From Castor canadensis (Eukaryota; Chordata; Mammalia; Rodentia; Castoridae): a stretch of DNA of 64,000 nt. The stretch covers positions 16,765,501 to 16,829,500 of the forward strand of contig NC_133397.1 of NCBI RefSeq assembly GCF_047511655.1, written 5' to 3'. Below the pieces are notes generated by a model, which was not told the origin of the DNA, made no database searches, and worked only from the letters and a program-made list of their open reading frames with translations. The translations under genes were made by a program, and so were the position numbers. Below are positions 26,403-60,768 of this stretch, one piece after another (position 1 is the first letter of the stretch; each line of letters opens with the position of its first letter).

Positions 26403-27655
26403 GAATTTTGTGTCCTGACAACTGTGATACCTGGTTCTAAGGATTTTGGCAACAGGCCTGGATGTGTAATAAAAAAAGGTGAGAGACATGCAGGAAGAGT
26501 GTGCAATGGTGCCTACAAGCAAGCTTTGCTAAAGGGCTGGATCTGTGATCCTGAGACATTTGGGGTCAGGCAAGGACTATCGTCTCCCTCCTTTTCTCCA
26601 CACCACACAGCTCCAGAGCCCTTACTCCCCCACCCCAGCCTCTGCTCCTAAGTACATTAGTGACTCAGATCACCAAATCCAAAGACCTCTGGGAGAGTTT
26701 GGAGCACTCTACTTTTGGCCCCTTCCTGCTCAGATGTTGGCTATTCCTGATTCTAAAGTAAGTGTTCTCCTCCTGTGCCCCCTCCTTTTCTTCCTTCCAC
26801 ACTCCACACAGTGTGAAAGTCCACACAGTTTTTTTCTAACTTTTGAAAAATTAGGTTTTTTCCTTAGTGTAAAAATATTTTCTTACTATACAGAATATAG
26901 AAAATGCAGATTCACAAAAATAAGAAAGTCCATCCATAAAATAATCCATGTGGTGATAGCTCTGCTTATATGTTCACATCTTTATTAAACATGAGATCAT
27001 GGTATTTATTGTGGTCTTTTCACTCACTTTCAGTACTTAATGTATAATGAATATTTTTCTATTTTGAATATTCTTCCAGTTCTATATATGATTATGTGGT
27101 ATTCTAGTGCATATTCCTTTATTTAACCAATTATCCATTGTGGGATATTTGGTTTCTACTTGTTTTTAATTGCTAGCAGTGCTTCAATGACTTTAATTTT
27201 GTGAATCTTCACGAGTTATTTCCCTAGAAGAAATTGCCAGAGGTGGAATGTCTAAGACTACATCATCTCTACCAACTATGCTAGAAATTTCATCTATTAG
27301 TGTAGCTTCAGCTACACTAATTAATTAATTTCTAAATCTGTGCTCCTGGGCAACAGAACTACATTTGTAACTCTGCCTTAGGGACTGTCTATTTGAAGGT
27401 CACAAAGGCACTTCCAGTTCAATCATAACCAAGAATGAACTCAGCATCTTGCTCTTTATTAACAAGCCTCTCTCCTCTATTTCCTCCTTCCTCTTTTGTT
27501 CCCCTAACATTGAATAAGTTGCCAGATCTTCTATCCACATCTCCAACTCTCCATCCAACACTCAAGGCTTATCTCTCAAACCACTTCTTTTGGAAGCTTA
27601 TCGTTACCTTTCCAGTCAGACAACCTCCCCAAAAGAGAAAAAAGGGAGAGCAAAG
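26403..27655. other. Intergenic with probable old LINE remnant
   Basis: AT-rich 26840-27245 (for example TTAACCAATTATCCATTGTG and GCAGTGCTTCAATGAC) reads like a very old transposon, but I cannot name the family. The rest shows nothing. Confidence 0.35.
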
Positions 27656-27659
27656 ACAT

Positions 27660-28380
27660 ATGAAGAAATAATAGCTAAACAATTTCCACACATGATGAAA
27701 TCTATAAACCTATAGACCCAAGAATCTCAATGAACTCTAAACGCAAGAAAAATGAAAGAACAAAAATCAGACCTCAAGGAACATTATAAACAAACACTCA
27801 AAATCAATGCCATGATTTTTTTTTAATTGCCTAAAGAAAAAAAGTCTTAAAGCCAGTGTGGTGGTACACACCTTTAATTCCTACACTGGGGAGGCTGACG
27901 CAGGAGGGTCTCAAGTTCAAAGGTAGCCTGGGATACAGAGCAAGCAAGACTGTGTCTCAAAAAACCAAAACCAACAAAACAACAACCACAACAACAAAAA
28001 TGTCATACAGAGGAACAAAAATTGACAGCAAATTCCTAATTAGAAATAAGGTGTGTGAGAAGATAGGCAGCACCTTTAAAGTACTAAAAGAAAAACAAAC
28101 AAAAACATTTATTTACCTATAATCCTATACCCTGACAAATATCTCTTGAAAACAAAGGTAAAATGAAGATATATTCAGACATACAAAAGCCAAAAGAATT
28201 CATCATCAGCAGAATCACCTGTAAGAAAAAATGTTACTAGAAGTCTCTTTGACAGCAGAAAAATGCTACCAGATGGAATTGCAGGTCTACACAAAGAAAT
28301 GAACAGCTGGAAATGGTAATTAAATAAGTACTTATGTCCTTCTAAAAAGGACTTTGCTCTTTAAAAGACAATTAACCGTT
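27660..28380 (+). repeat. Old L1M-type fragment, split by a SINE
   Basis: Contains AATTCATCATCAGCAGAATC, GCAGAAAAATGCTACCAGAT and GAAATGAACAGCTGGAAATG, as in L1M ORF2 end/3'UTR sequence. A B1-like SINE lies at 27851-28000. Confidence 0.65.
27851..28000 (+). repeat. B1-like SINE
   Basis: AGCCAGTGTGGTGGTACACA followed by GAGGCTGACGCAGGAGGGTC, GCAAGACTGTGTCTC and a CAA-rich tail. It is a 7SL-derived monomer. Confidence 0.8.
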
Positions 28381-28654
28381 CAGCCAAAAATAAGAGTCAC
28401 AGAAGGTCAGAGGAAGAAGAAATCTGCAAACATGTTTGCAATCTAAGTTACTTACTAAAGTCATAGAAGAGGGACAGAAATATAAATGAGGTTTCTGGGG
28501 CCACCCAACTGAATGATGGCAGCTACAAAGTTCCTTCCCAACAGATGGGAAACAAACTTACTCTTTCTTTGGTTTCCAGGTCAAATACTTTTCTTCTCCA
28601 GCTCAGCCCTTCCTGGAGCCATGGCCTGCCCTCACACACTTCATGATATTATTT

Positions 28655-28895
28655 GCACAGAGATTTACAGTTTGCAAACCCTCTACATCTGTTACCTCAT
28701 TTGATCTCAAGAACAACGAAAAGAGGTCCATAGGTTAAAGATTTGCATCTTCCTTATTTGACAAATTCAGATGCTGAAGCTCACATCCTAGATAAATTTC
28801 ACAAGATCAGAGCATTCTACCTGGTGAAGATGGGAACTGAATTTCACTCTTTGGACCCCAAACCTGTGTTCACTGCACCCTCCCTGTGCTGCCTC
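28655..28895 (+). repeat. MIR SINE
   Basis: TTTACAGTTTGCAAACCCTC, then TCATTTGATCTCAAGAACAA, GATGCTGAAGCTCACATCC and a 3' CTTTGGACCCCAAACCTGTG: a nearly full-length MIR. Confidence 0.8.
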
Positions 28896-29242
28896 TCCCG
28901 GGTGAACTCCCTCATTATTTGGCAACACTCATCTAAATTCAAAAATATTTTTTCATAACCAAAATCATGACTTTTCCAGGAAACAAAGCAACCTCAGAAA
29001 AGCAAAGATACAGCTTTTTTCTTTCAGTCATTTCTTAGTCTGATTTATAACTGGTTCCTTCTTTTGAAAGCTAAAGGAGTCCTGAAAATGGCACATCTAT
29101 CCTTTGTATACAAGACACATTGGAAAAATTAGACTCAGAATTAAGTTGTCTGATGGTTGTGAACAGATTAGGCACACACAGGGATTGTTCCATAAACAAA
29201 CAGAGGGAAGAAAATGTCCACTTTGTCAATAGAGAGTTTCCG

Positions 29243-29574
29243 GTTTTTTTTTGTTTTGGGCAGTACTGGAGTTTGAACTCAGGGCCTTGTTCTTGCTAGG
29301 CATGCATTCTACCATTTGAGCCACAACCCTAGCCCTTTTTGCTTTGGTTATTTTTGAGATAGAGTCTAATGTTTAGTCCCACTCAGCCCGGAACACAATC
29401 CTATTTATGCTTCCTGCATAGCTGGGATGACAGGTGCTAACACCATGCCCAACTTCTTATTGCTTGAGTTGGGGGTCTCTCAAACTTTTTGACCAGGCTG
29501 GCCTTGAACCATGATCCTACCGATCTATGCCTCCCAAATTGATAGGATTAAGATGTGAGCCACTACACCTGGCT
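29243..29574 (-). repeat. Composite ID/B1 SINE, long form
   Basis: Minus strand. The ID-like part (AGTTTGAACTCAGGGCCTTG on plus) is followed by two B1-like pieces ending GGATTAAGATGTGAGCCACT. At about 330 bp it looks like a dimeric variant; similar long copies lie at 48976-49271 and 60769-61112. Confidence 0.8.
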
Positions 29575-29659
29575 GGTTTCTGGTTTTATAGCATAAGAAC
29601 TTCAAATGTTAGTGTAGTGTGTTGCTGGTATAATCCCAATTTATATTGAAAATTATGAG

Positions 29660-29847
29660 AGGGCCAGGAGCATAAATAGGAGCATAAGTAGGAGGATCAT
29701 GGTCCAAGGCTGGTGCCAGGCAAATACTCAAGAACCTATCCAAGAAATAACTAAAGCCAAAAAGTCCTAAGGGTGTGGCTCAAGTGGTAGAGCACTTGCC
29801 TAGCAAGCACCAAGCCTTGAGCTCAAGCCCAGTACAGCCAAAAGAAA
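29660..29847 (+). repeat. Composite B1/ID SINE
   Basis: Degenerate B1 part, then GTGGCTCAAGTGGTAGAGCA, GCCTAGCAAGCACCAAGCC and an A-rich end. Confidence 0.8.
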
Positions 29848-29858
29848 TGATCTACCAG

Positions 29859-29986
29859 AGCCGGGTGTGATAACACACACACCATGTAATTCCAGTACTT
29901 GAGAAGTGAAGGCAGGAGGATTTCATGTTCAAGGACAGCCTCGGCTACAAAATGAGACTCTGTCTCAAAAAACAAAAGAAAAAAGT
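29859..29986 (+). repeat. B1-like SINE
   Basis: GCCGGGTGTGATAACACACA, AATTCCAGTACTTGAGAAG, TGAGACTCTGTCTC and an A-rich tail. Confidence 0.8.
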
Positions 29987-30371
29987 CTATCAGCAGTGTA
30001 AATGGAGGCAAACTCTTTCCTTCAGTAGCCATCACTCCCTTCCACATTTGGTTTGGTTTTGTGTGTTCAGTGTTGTAGATGGAAAAGAGTAAGAAGTCTG
30101 CATCTCCAAGTTTGGTACAGGGACCCAGGGATCCAGTACAGCACAAGCTGCAATGGAGTTGCATCCTAGGTGCTGGATATCTGAGAGAAAGCAGGACCGT
30201 TAACAAAAAACCATTCTCCAAAAGCTATCTGACTGAAAGCCTATTAGCAAAATGATCAACATTGAGAATGCCCAATTTACAGATTTACCGATTTACTAAA
30301 ACCTGTTGTTAAGCAATATTTTTTCCTCAAACATTTAAATGTAAACACAAATGCATTCATTTGAAAATGTA

Positions 30372-30525
30372 CTCTGTCTACCATTTTGCTAAGCACTTCA
30401 CACGTTTCTTCATCTCATGGAGTTATTGTGCAAATTAAAGGTCACAGAGAGGTAATATGACCATGCTTTTATGGTAATTTGGTAGCAGAACTGAGACTTA
30501 AGACCAAGTTGACTGAGCCCAGTAT
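30372..30525 (+). repeat. MIR-like SINE fragment
   Basis: GCTAAGCACTTCACACGTTT, AAAGGTCACAGAGAGGTAAT and TTGGTAGCAGAACTGAGACT follow the MIR core in order. A second weaker piece may lie at 30588-30665. Confidence 0.6.
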
Positions 30526-30974
30526 CAGATATCTCAGGAGCTCTGTACAACCTGCTTAGAGTATGTACTGGTTTGTTGTTGTTGTGTGCTAGGCACTGCA
30601 CATGAGTTACTTCATTTATTATTTACAACTCAGTGCGGTTTGAGTAGATAATAGATTCAGAGATGTTCCATAAATCATTTCAGGATTCCCATCCGTTCAG
30701 AACCCTCCAGGAATGCCCCATTCCACTAAAAGACAGTGACAACCATATGCAAACTATTTCCCACCCTCCCCACTCATGTCCCTCAGGCTCGTTATTTTCT
30801 GAACACACCACACATGTTCCTGCAGGCCACCTGCCTGGGATGGTCTTCTCTCACCCCCTTCAAGTCTTACAGGTCACTTTCCAAAAGAGGCCTTTCTTGA
30901 CACCATTTGAAATTGCACCTCTATATCCCTCTCCTTTGTTTTAAATTTTCTCTATAGCTCTACCACTTCCATTG

Positions 30975-34640
<3,666 letters not shown>

Positions 34641-34999
34641 TTTATAGTCTTTTCTCCCTACTAAAATAAGACCAGGAACTTTTTTTCTTTTTGCTCTTTT
34701 GTCCATGCCTACATCTCCTGCACTTGGAACAAAGTGCATGCTCAAAATAGAATGTGCCAGCGATGCCAATGACAGCACATGTGCTGCCGGCTCAATTTTG
34801 GGAATAAAAGTTTCAGAGTTTGAAGTCACATTTATAGTAGTAAGTGAAAGCTGAGAAAGTGAAAACCAGAGCAAAGGATGGTGTGGACAAGAGGATGTGA
34901 GTGAAGGGTTATAAAGGTGAATAGATGGGAATGATAGGCAAATGTCAATAAAAGATTTTCAGAGCTGAGAGTGGTATTTTATGGTTTTTATTTATTTTA
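34641..34999. other. Intergenic, nothing recognised
   Basis: Between two L1 pieces. No gene or repeat identified. Confidence 0.5.
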
Positions 35000-35680
35000 T
35001 TGCATTGACCATTTCACGAGATCTATTGTCTTAACTTTTTAAGTGGACATTCACACTATGTACTTCTTCATTTTGTCTTACTCATCTTGTTCAATTGAAA
35101 CTTCATGCTCACTGACCAGTAATTACCCATTGCCCTCTTCCTCAGGCCCCTCGCTACTACACTAATTTTACAAATTTTGGCCGTTACGGGTTTCCCCATG
35201 CAGTATGTCTTCCTGTAACTTTTTTTCATTTAATCATACCATCCTCAAAGTTCACCCATGTTGCTGCATATTACAAAATTTCTTTTTACAGGCTGAATGT
35301 TCCCTTGTATTTTTTTCCAATCATCTATCAGTGGACAGTTTTCCCCTCTTACAATGAATGGTACTGCAATGAACATGGGAGTACTAACATCTCTTTAGGA
35401 TTTCAGTTGTTTTGGACTAATACCTAGAAGTAGGATTGCTGGAGCATGGAGTAATTCTATTTTTAACTTTTTTTCCCCCCAGTACTGGGGTTTGAACTGA
35501 GGGCTTCACACTTGCTCGGCAGGCACTCTTTATCACTTGAGCCACTCTTCCAGTCTTTTTTTTTTTTTTTTAATAACTTCCATACTGTTCTACATAGCTG
35601 CAGCTCCACTTGCATTTCCACCAACAACCTAACATATTCAAATGTTTGATGCAACCTTACCACTAGCAAAGGGCAAGTGA
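35000..35680 (-). repeat. Old L1M-like 3' fragment
   Basis: On plus it reads CACCCATGTTGCTGCATATT, TACTGCAATGAACATGGGAG and GTAGGATTGCTGGAGCATGG, the inverse of L1M ORF2 C-terminal sequence. An ID SINE splits it. Confidence 0.75.
35468..35571 (-). repeat. ID-like SINE
   Basis: On plus: AGTACTGGGGTTTGAACTGA, GGCAGGCACTCTTTATCAC, TTGAGCCACTC and a T-tail. Confidence 0.85.
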
Positions 35681-37195
35681 AGAGTTTGGCTAGTATCTAA
35701 AAATGACTGGCATGGTCTTCAGTGGAGATTAGATTTTAATCAGCAGTCACTACAACAAAGAGAACTTGGCAAGTCTCCTATGAGGCTTCCACTTTAGTTT
35801 TTATGCAGAAACAAAGTGGGACCCAGCCCAGCAAAGTCTGAAAGTATAAGGAAAGACATCTTCCAGTACTGAAAACTGGGTATATTCCTAGACACAATTA
35901 TATTTGTTTTCTAAATGTAAAGGTCACTGGTTTTGTTTTGGTTTTGTTGGTGGCAATAGGTGTTTACAAGTGAATTTACACAGTTCTGCCCTTTCTTTGG
36001 CAGATGTGTAAAATACATACATGGGTCTACAAAAGGAGTATTTCCAGGAAGAAACTCAAATTGTGGTTCCCCTTCCTTAAAAGATACACAACATGCTGTT
36101 TTCAAATGAAATGATTACTATAGCAAATTAACCCACCCATCACGTTCCATAGTTAGCTTTGTGTGCATGTTAAGAGCACTTAGAATCCATCAGAATCTTC
36201 CAGCACACAGTATCAACTACACTCCTCATGCATCCATCAAGTCTCTACACTTACTCATTATTTATCAGATTGCTAGAGTTAATTGGCTCCTCTCTTAAGG
36301 TCAATTATAATGTTCTTTATGAATTCATTATCTAAGAAATCACAACATAAAAACTTAGCTTGCTACACTAGCCATACTATGAATTTTTTTGGTACCAACC
36401 ACCTTAAGAGAAATCTCTGGCCTATGACTGAAGAAATATCTTCACCTTAACTTGAATAGTTCTGAGTTAACTAGATTTAAGAAACACTTCCTAATTAAGT
36501 CTTGCATTGGATTCTCAAATGTAGTCCCAGCAGCCTTGAGTAGTTAGTTATGTACCACCTAACATTTCAGTCAAGGACAGACCATGTACGTGACAGGGAA
36601 CCTATTACATTCTAATGGAAGCTGGGTGTGATGGCACCTACTGGCAATCGTACAACCAGGAAGGTGAGGTAGAATTCCCACTTTGAGGCCACCCTGGGCT
36701 TCACAGTGAGACCCTGTTTAAAAAAAAAAAGGAAAGGAAAGCAAAGCAAAGATTCTAAAGGAGCTAAAAAGCTCCTGCCCACCTAGTGACAAACTGTAGT
36801 TGGTAATGTCCTAGAGCAATGCATTACTCAGGTCTCTGTGGTGCTCCTGGTGTAAAAGAACCCAATGAGCTGCTCATCATGTAGAAATATAGCACTTATG
36901 ATTATACATAATCCTAAGTACATAATACTTGTAATAAGCAACTATGCTACTGGTTTATGTATGTACTAAATTTTGTTAAATTTCAGCTGGCAGCAGCTGC
37001 ATGTCTTGACTTAAGAGGACACTTTGAGTGACTGACCTGCCCCATGTAGGTTTTGTACTTAAGTGTACTCTAACTAATGTTCACAGGAGGAAGTCCCCTA
37101 GGGACTTACATCTTAGAACATATCCTATCATATGTACATATGACTACATATTGTAACAGAAAACATTAGGCTTTATTACAAAAAAGGTACAAGTG
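35681..37195. other. Intergenic 3' of LAPTM4A, no gene seen
   Basis: One B1-like SINE lies at 36621-36732. The remainder, mostly AT-rich, shows no recognisable feature. Confidence 0.5.
36621..36732 (+). repeat. B1-like SINE
   Basis: GCTGGGTGTGATGGCACCTA, then GAGGCCACCCTGGGCTTCAC, AGTGAGACCCTG and an A-tail. Confidence 0.8.
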
Positions 37196-37203
37196 TTTGG
37201 GGG

Positions 37204-37307
37204 TTTTTGGTTTTTTTTCTTTTTTGAGTTTCTGGGATTTGAACTCAGGGCTTTGTACTTTGCAGGAAGGTACTCTACTGCTTGAGCCATGCCTTATCCA
37301 GCCCCCC
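37204..37307 (-). repeat. ID-like SINE
   Basis: On plus: T-run, GGGATTTGAACTCAGGGCTT, GTACTCTACTGCTTGAGCCA and CCAGCCCC. It lies just beyond the LAPTM4A poly(A) site. Confidence 0.82.
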
Positions 37308-37384
37308 AAAAAGGTTAAGAGTTTTTGTTTGGCTGATTTTTCAGTACTGGGAAAAGTTATGAGTTTTAAAGAATGACAGCAGTA

Positions 37385-37913
37385 AATTTTTAAGAGATTT
37401 ATTAAAGCATCTTATCACAAAAATGGAAACATACAAATTAGAAACATGCAACCATTATCTTCCAGGTCAAGTGTTTTTTCCCTGTTTCTATAGCTGAAAA
37501 CTTCAGATCTTATACCCAACTCACTCATCCCAAATACTGAATTCATTCTTCCTGAAATTATCCAGGGCAGCAAATAACCAAAACACAAACCATTATATAA
37601 AGAAAGTGCAAAGTTAAAAAAGAAAATATGTGGAGAATACCCTCTTTCCCTCCCCCCCCCAATTAAAGGCTTACAATGGTACTCTTTGCTCTTGCTTAAC
37701 CTAGATTGTCTTCAAAAAGTATTAAAATGTAATAGATTTAACAAAAAGACTTTTAATAAATGTCCAAAAGCTCCTTAGTGTTTGAAAATAAATGCTTACA
37801 CAAAAAACAACATAGTTTATATCAAACAAGTTTGAAGAGCCCTGTATTGCAGCATTCTGTAACATAAACAAGAGAAGAAGCTGGTGTAGTGTTTACTGAC
37901 AGGCAGAACGTCC
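37385..37913 (-). other. LAPTM4A: LAPTM4A 3'UTR
   Basis: About 530 bp of AT-rich sequence after the stop, ending after the AATAAA at 37398-37403. It includes a C-run on plus at about 37650-37660. The end is inferred from the signal. Confidence 0.65.
37398..37403 (-). terminator. LAPTM4A: LAPTM4A poly(A) signal AATAAA
   Basis: AATAAATC on the minus strand (plus GATTTATT), the first canonical hexamer about 510 bp after the stop codon. Cleavage is expected near 37380. Confidence 0.65.
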
Positions 37914-56330
<18,417 letters not shown>

Positions 56331-56339
56331 CGTGCGCGC

Positions 56340-57260
56340 AATTCCATTGTTGGGTTGGCTGGGGGCGGTACCTGTGGGAAGGGGGCGTGGCCACGCCTTT
56401 CTGGAGCGGTCTTCGGGTTCTGGCGGAAATTGAAGGTTCCCTGGAGGCTAAAAGGGATTAGATTTCTGCCCGTCCCCTTCGTTCTGAAGCCTACTTGGGG
56501 GGAGCAAAGAAATACCGTTCAACCTTGCCAAAGGCGAAAAGATTAAGAAAAATGAAAGCAAGATAAAGTGGAAGAACTGCTTAGCTATTGTGTTTTTACA
56601 ATTTTTTTTGTAGGGAAAAATTGTGAGCATGTTGAAATGGATCAAAAGATTTTTGGGTGTCTTCACTGAAAAACCAGCCATAGTCTTATACACTCTTCTG
56701 CTTATTCTGATTCTCGGGGGCTCCCTACGTTTAACTGGGTGCTCTGTACTTTTCTGTAAGACTTGTTCACTGGGCTCCATATTGCATCTTACCCCTCCTT
56801 GGATAAAGCTATTTGGCATCGATTTGTAAATTGAGTTTTCATTCCTACTTCAACATCATAGGTGAGTGTTTTAAATTCTCCTTAGAATCATTTCTAAAAT
56901 CTTACTGGACCCCTCAGTTAATGAGTAAATAAAATCTTTTGACACCTGTCCATTTCGTATGAGACTTGTGACTACCTTGGGAAAAGGTATTGTCAGAGTA
57001 CATCACAATGTCAGTTGTGGGTAAAAAAATAGACATAAACAAATACTGAATATTGACTATCTCAGAGAACATTGAAGTATGTGTATTTGCAGAAGGTAGG
57101 GAAGGAGGAACAGAAGACAGTTCAAGGCTGATACAGATATGTCTTGTTGGGGATTTAGAGTGCTGTAGAAGAATTTACCAACAAAAAGCAAATAGAAGAA
57201 AAGTTAATTAGGACACTGAGATAAGTAGTGGGCAGCTGAACACAAAGGAGTATAGTCCTG
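56340..57260. other. Upstream of LAPTM4A, no gene seen
   Basis: A second GC-rich patch with GGGGGCGG and GGGGGCGTGG boxes lies at 56355-56400, then ordinary DNA. The hydrophobic 68-codon frame at 56623-56829 has no support. Confidence 0.5.
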
Positions 57261-57264
57261 ATAT

Positions 57265-57680
57265 GAGGGTTGGGGCAGGTTTATTAATGCAGAGCAAAAC
57301 AAAGGGTGCACCCTCTGGCAGGAGTGTGGGCAGACTCAAGGAGAACTGCACTGGAGGTCCCAAGACCTCAAGCTTTTATTGGGGTCAGTCCTGGAAAACT
57401 GGGTTATGTGTCATTGACTGAGCTCTGTGTCATCAACTCCCAAAGTTGGGCAGGCAGAGCTTATAGCTTTGGATGGTCAGACTAGGGCTGTTATTTTATT
57501 TTATTTTATTTTATTTATTTATTTTGTGTGGACTTCAAGGGCTGCAGGTCAGTCAAGACCTTGCCCTCTGTCACAAACCATTCTGTTAACATCAGCAATC
57601 TAGGATGTGATTCCTTATCAACATCCAAGCCATGGTTTTCAGCCAAGTTTCCTAACACCCTGCCTATCCCCCATCATGTC
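57265..57680 (-). repeat. ERV LTR copy, inverted partner of 58700-59175
   Basis: On plus: AGGTCCCAAGACCTCAAGCT, TTTTATTGGGGTCAG (inverse poly(A) signal), CAGGTCAGTCAAGACCTTGC and GATTCCTTATCAACATCC. It aligns with the reverse complement of 58700-59175. A (TTTTA)n tract at 57491-57525 interrupts it. Confidence 0.7.
57491..57525. repeat. (TTTTA)n microsatellite
   Basis: TTATTTTATTTTATTTTATT continuing into TTTA units. Confidence 0.9.
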
Positions 57681-57734
57681 TATTGTTTTAAAATACCGAA
57701 CTGTGCATATACTAGGATGGAAAGAAAGCTGAAA

Positions 57735-58165
57735 GCACTGTATTGATCATCTTTTGCTGGGTAGTAAACCACTACAAAACTTAATGACTTCAAATAAACT
57801 TTGTTTTTTGTTTTTTAATTTCTCACAAGTCTGTGTATAAATGGTGTTTCCTCTGGTTTGAGTGAGTTCAGTTGAACTCTGTGGTCAGCTGGCAAACTGA
57901 GCTGAGGCTTGAATGGTCTAGAATGTTCACACATGCCTGATAGTTGATCCCATGTCCCCTGGGGTGATGGCCATGATTTGTCCATTTGTTCCTCATCATC
58001 AAGCCAGCTGGCACAGGCTCCTCCATGAAGTTTTTGTAGGGTTTGCAAATAACAGTGAAAGGGCATGCCCAAGGCACTAGTGTCTTTCAGGTGTTGGTTT
58101 TCTTTTTGAGTGCTTGTTCCATTGGTGGAAATGAGTCACATGGCTAAGCCCAGATTAAAGGGATG
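57735..58165. repeat. Probable old transposon fragment
   Basis: GTAAACCACTACAAAACTTA, then GGTCAGCTGGCAAACTGAGC has the look of an MLT/MER-class relic. Family not assigned. Confidence 0.3.
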
Positions 58166-58690
58166 AAAAACTAGATTCTTACTTCTTGATGTGGGAGATG
58201 CAATGTCACATTACAAAGAGAGGTGACCACAGAGATGGGAAGAATAGTGGCCATAGCAACAAAATAACAAAAAAAGGAAGTAGGGAAGTAGGGTAGAGGA
58301 GTGAGGGAAGTGAAGAGAGTAGCAAAGGGAACTACTGGATTTTTACTATAAGCCTTTAAAATAATTTCATTCTGAAAACTATGTGCATGTATTAATTTGA
58401 TTAATTTAGAATGAAAGGGAAGAGGTCACCAACAGTGTCACATTCCTAGAAGTATCTAGTAAAAACATAAGTGAATAAATATTGTATTGGCAACTCTTGA
58501 CCTTGGGGGGCTGTTAGTGAGGGTTATAAGACTAGGTTCAATGCAACAGTGATGATGGGGGGTAAAGGGTAGGCACTAAGGGTAAATATTTTTACAAGAA
58601 ATAAGATCATAAAATGAAGGAGAGATAAATAGTACTAACTAGAAGGGGATGCAGGTTTGACACACAGCATGTCAAAAAACCCCAAATATA
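58166..58690. other. Intergenic, nothing recognised
   Basis: A purine-rich stretch 58250-58330 and otherwise featureless sequence between the two inverted LTRs. Confidence 0.5.
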
Positions 58691-58699
58691 GACTGAGAT

Positions 58700-59175
58700 T
58701 GGTCTGTGTGTCCATCTGATACAGGAGTTAGGGAGTTAGGAACCCTAATGGCTGTGAGCAATGTCTTGAATATTGATAAGGAATCATGTCTTTGCTGCTG
58801 ACATTAATGGAACAATTTGTGACAGACCACTGGGTCTTGCTGACCTGAAGCCCCCACAGCCTAGTCTCACCATCCAAAGTCAAGAACTCTCTGCCTGACA
58901 TATGGAAGGAGTCCATGACACATAGACTATGCTCCAGAAGTTAATGGCACCATTAACCGAGGTGTCTAAGACTGATCACCTCCATGTTGGCAGAACCCAA
59001 TAAAAACTGAGGTCTTGGGACCTCTAGCCTGTGTTCCTTCTTGAGCCTGCCCATTCTCCCATCTACAGAATGTACTTTTCCTTTGCTTTGCATCAACAAA
59101 CCTGCTTAAGTTTCCTCTGTGTCCTTGAATTACTCCTCTGGGGAGACCAAGAACTTTCTGGCACCTGGAAACACA
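58700..59175 (+). repeat. ERV LTR copy, inverted partner of 57265-57680
   Basis: GAATCATGTCTTTGCTGCTG, GCTGACCTGAAGCCCCCACA, AACCCAATAAAAACTGAGGT (poly(A) signal) and TGCATCAACAAACCTGC. It reads in plus orientation and is homologous to the minus-strand copy ~1 kb to the left. Confidence 0.7.
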
Positions 59176-59193
59176 TCTATCTACTCTTCCTTT

Positions 59194-59241
59194 CATTCAT
59201 CCATCCATCCATCCCTCCCTCCCTCCATCCATCCATCCATC
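59194..59241. repeat. (TCCA)n/(TCCC)n microsatellite
   Basis: CATCCATCCATCCATCCCTC, then CCTCCATCCATCCATCC. Confidence 0.9.
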
Positions 59242-60171
59242 TACCTTTGCAACTGTCTTTCACTTTGTTTTTCTGATGTTCATCTCAGGAATTGGTTTAA
59301 AAATAGCAATTTCTTAGAGACTGCACTCAGTGTTCATCTGGCTAAATTATCTAATTAAATTATTAAGTTATCTAAGTCAATGGTTCCCAAAGTGTGGCCC
59401 ACTAAACTCTAGAATCCCCAAGACTCTTTTAGAGGGTCTGCAAGTTCAAAATTGTTTTCATAATTATATATTATTTGCCCATATCACAGTGTTGATATTT
59501 GCACTGATAAAACTGAGGCAAACAAGGTCAAACTGAGGCACCTTCTTATGAATCAAGACAGTGGCACCAAATTGTACTGTATTGATCACTGCCCTCCTTA
59601 CTACTGCATGTAAGCAATGAGAAATGCTAGTTTAGGTGAAGCATGTTCTTCATGAACCAAAAAAATGACTTCCTTTGTGATGTTAGCCACTGAGAACACA
59701 TCTTTCTAAATGTTCTGGGTAACAAAGTGGGAAGTACACAGAAATAGGAGAGGCTGATCTGGCTCTGGCTTGCTTTTTTCATGGAGTACCATTTTGTCTT
59801 GAAACAATGCCATAGGAAAATATTAATAGCTCAGGCATGAGCACTCAGCAGTCATCACCTTGGAAATGAATGAAATGAGCCTATCCCTTCAAGGAAAGCA
59901 ATGAGAGTACTTGTTGCTAGAGATACAATCACAGCTTTCAAGAGGAAAATTTGAATCTTAGAAGAACTTGTATATACCACCATGAGCTTGACAGTAATAA
60001 TTCAACATTGTTGGGATGAGATAAGAGGCAAAATAATGTGATTTTTTTATATTGTGTAATGTTTTCAACATTTTCCTCTCTGCATAACTCAGTGAACCAA
60101 CACTTACCAAATAGCCAATGCAAAAGGTTATAAAATCACATAAGTATGAGTCAATCAAAGACAAGAAAGAT

Positions 60172-60247
60172 TCTGGTGCTGGAAACTGAACTCAGAGCCT
60201 TGCATATGCTAGGCAAGCATTCTACCACTGAGCTATATCCCCAAACC
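60172..60247 (-). repeat. ID-like SINE
   Basis: On plus: TGGAAACTGAACTCAGAGCC, GCTAGGCAAGCATTCTACCA. Inserted in the hAT fossil. Confidence 0.82.
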
Positions 60248-60768
60248 TAGACCAGTGACTTTTCATATAGCAATATGAAAAGTTTATTTATTCCACATTT
60301 CTACTGACCTTTAAGGAATTACCACTTAGTAAGTGGTGTAGAATTAAAGAATAGCCATGAACATATATGGGCACTTAAATTACTTTTAAAAAATATTTTT
60401 AAAAATTGAAAAGGCATTTTTCTAACTACTATATCTGAGCCTGAATTTCCTCATATATTTCAACCAAAAGACCATGTCACAACAGACTGAATGCAGAAGC
60501 AGATGTGAGAATCTAGTTATCTTTTATCAAGTCAAACATTAAATGGATTTGCAAAATACAAAACAATGCCACTCTTCTCACAACTTTATTCTAATTAACT
60601 CATAAACAACATCAAAACAGCTGGCTTAAGGAGGCCACATAAACATTCACCCATCCCGAGTTCCATACCTTCTCAATTAACTTCCATACAACCAGAACAC
60701 CCTCTTCCACTGCTATTCTAAAGCAAGGAACCTGTTACTAACTCAGTGATTTACCTGATGGCTTTACG

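Noticed and set aside
56623-56829. 68-codon hydrophobic frame upstream of LAPTM4A
   Set aside because: Short, no homologue known to me, no promoter or splice context; likely chance.
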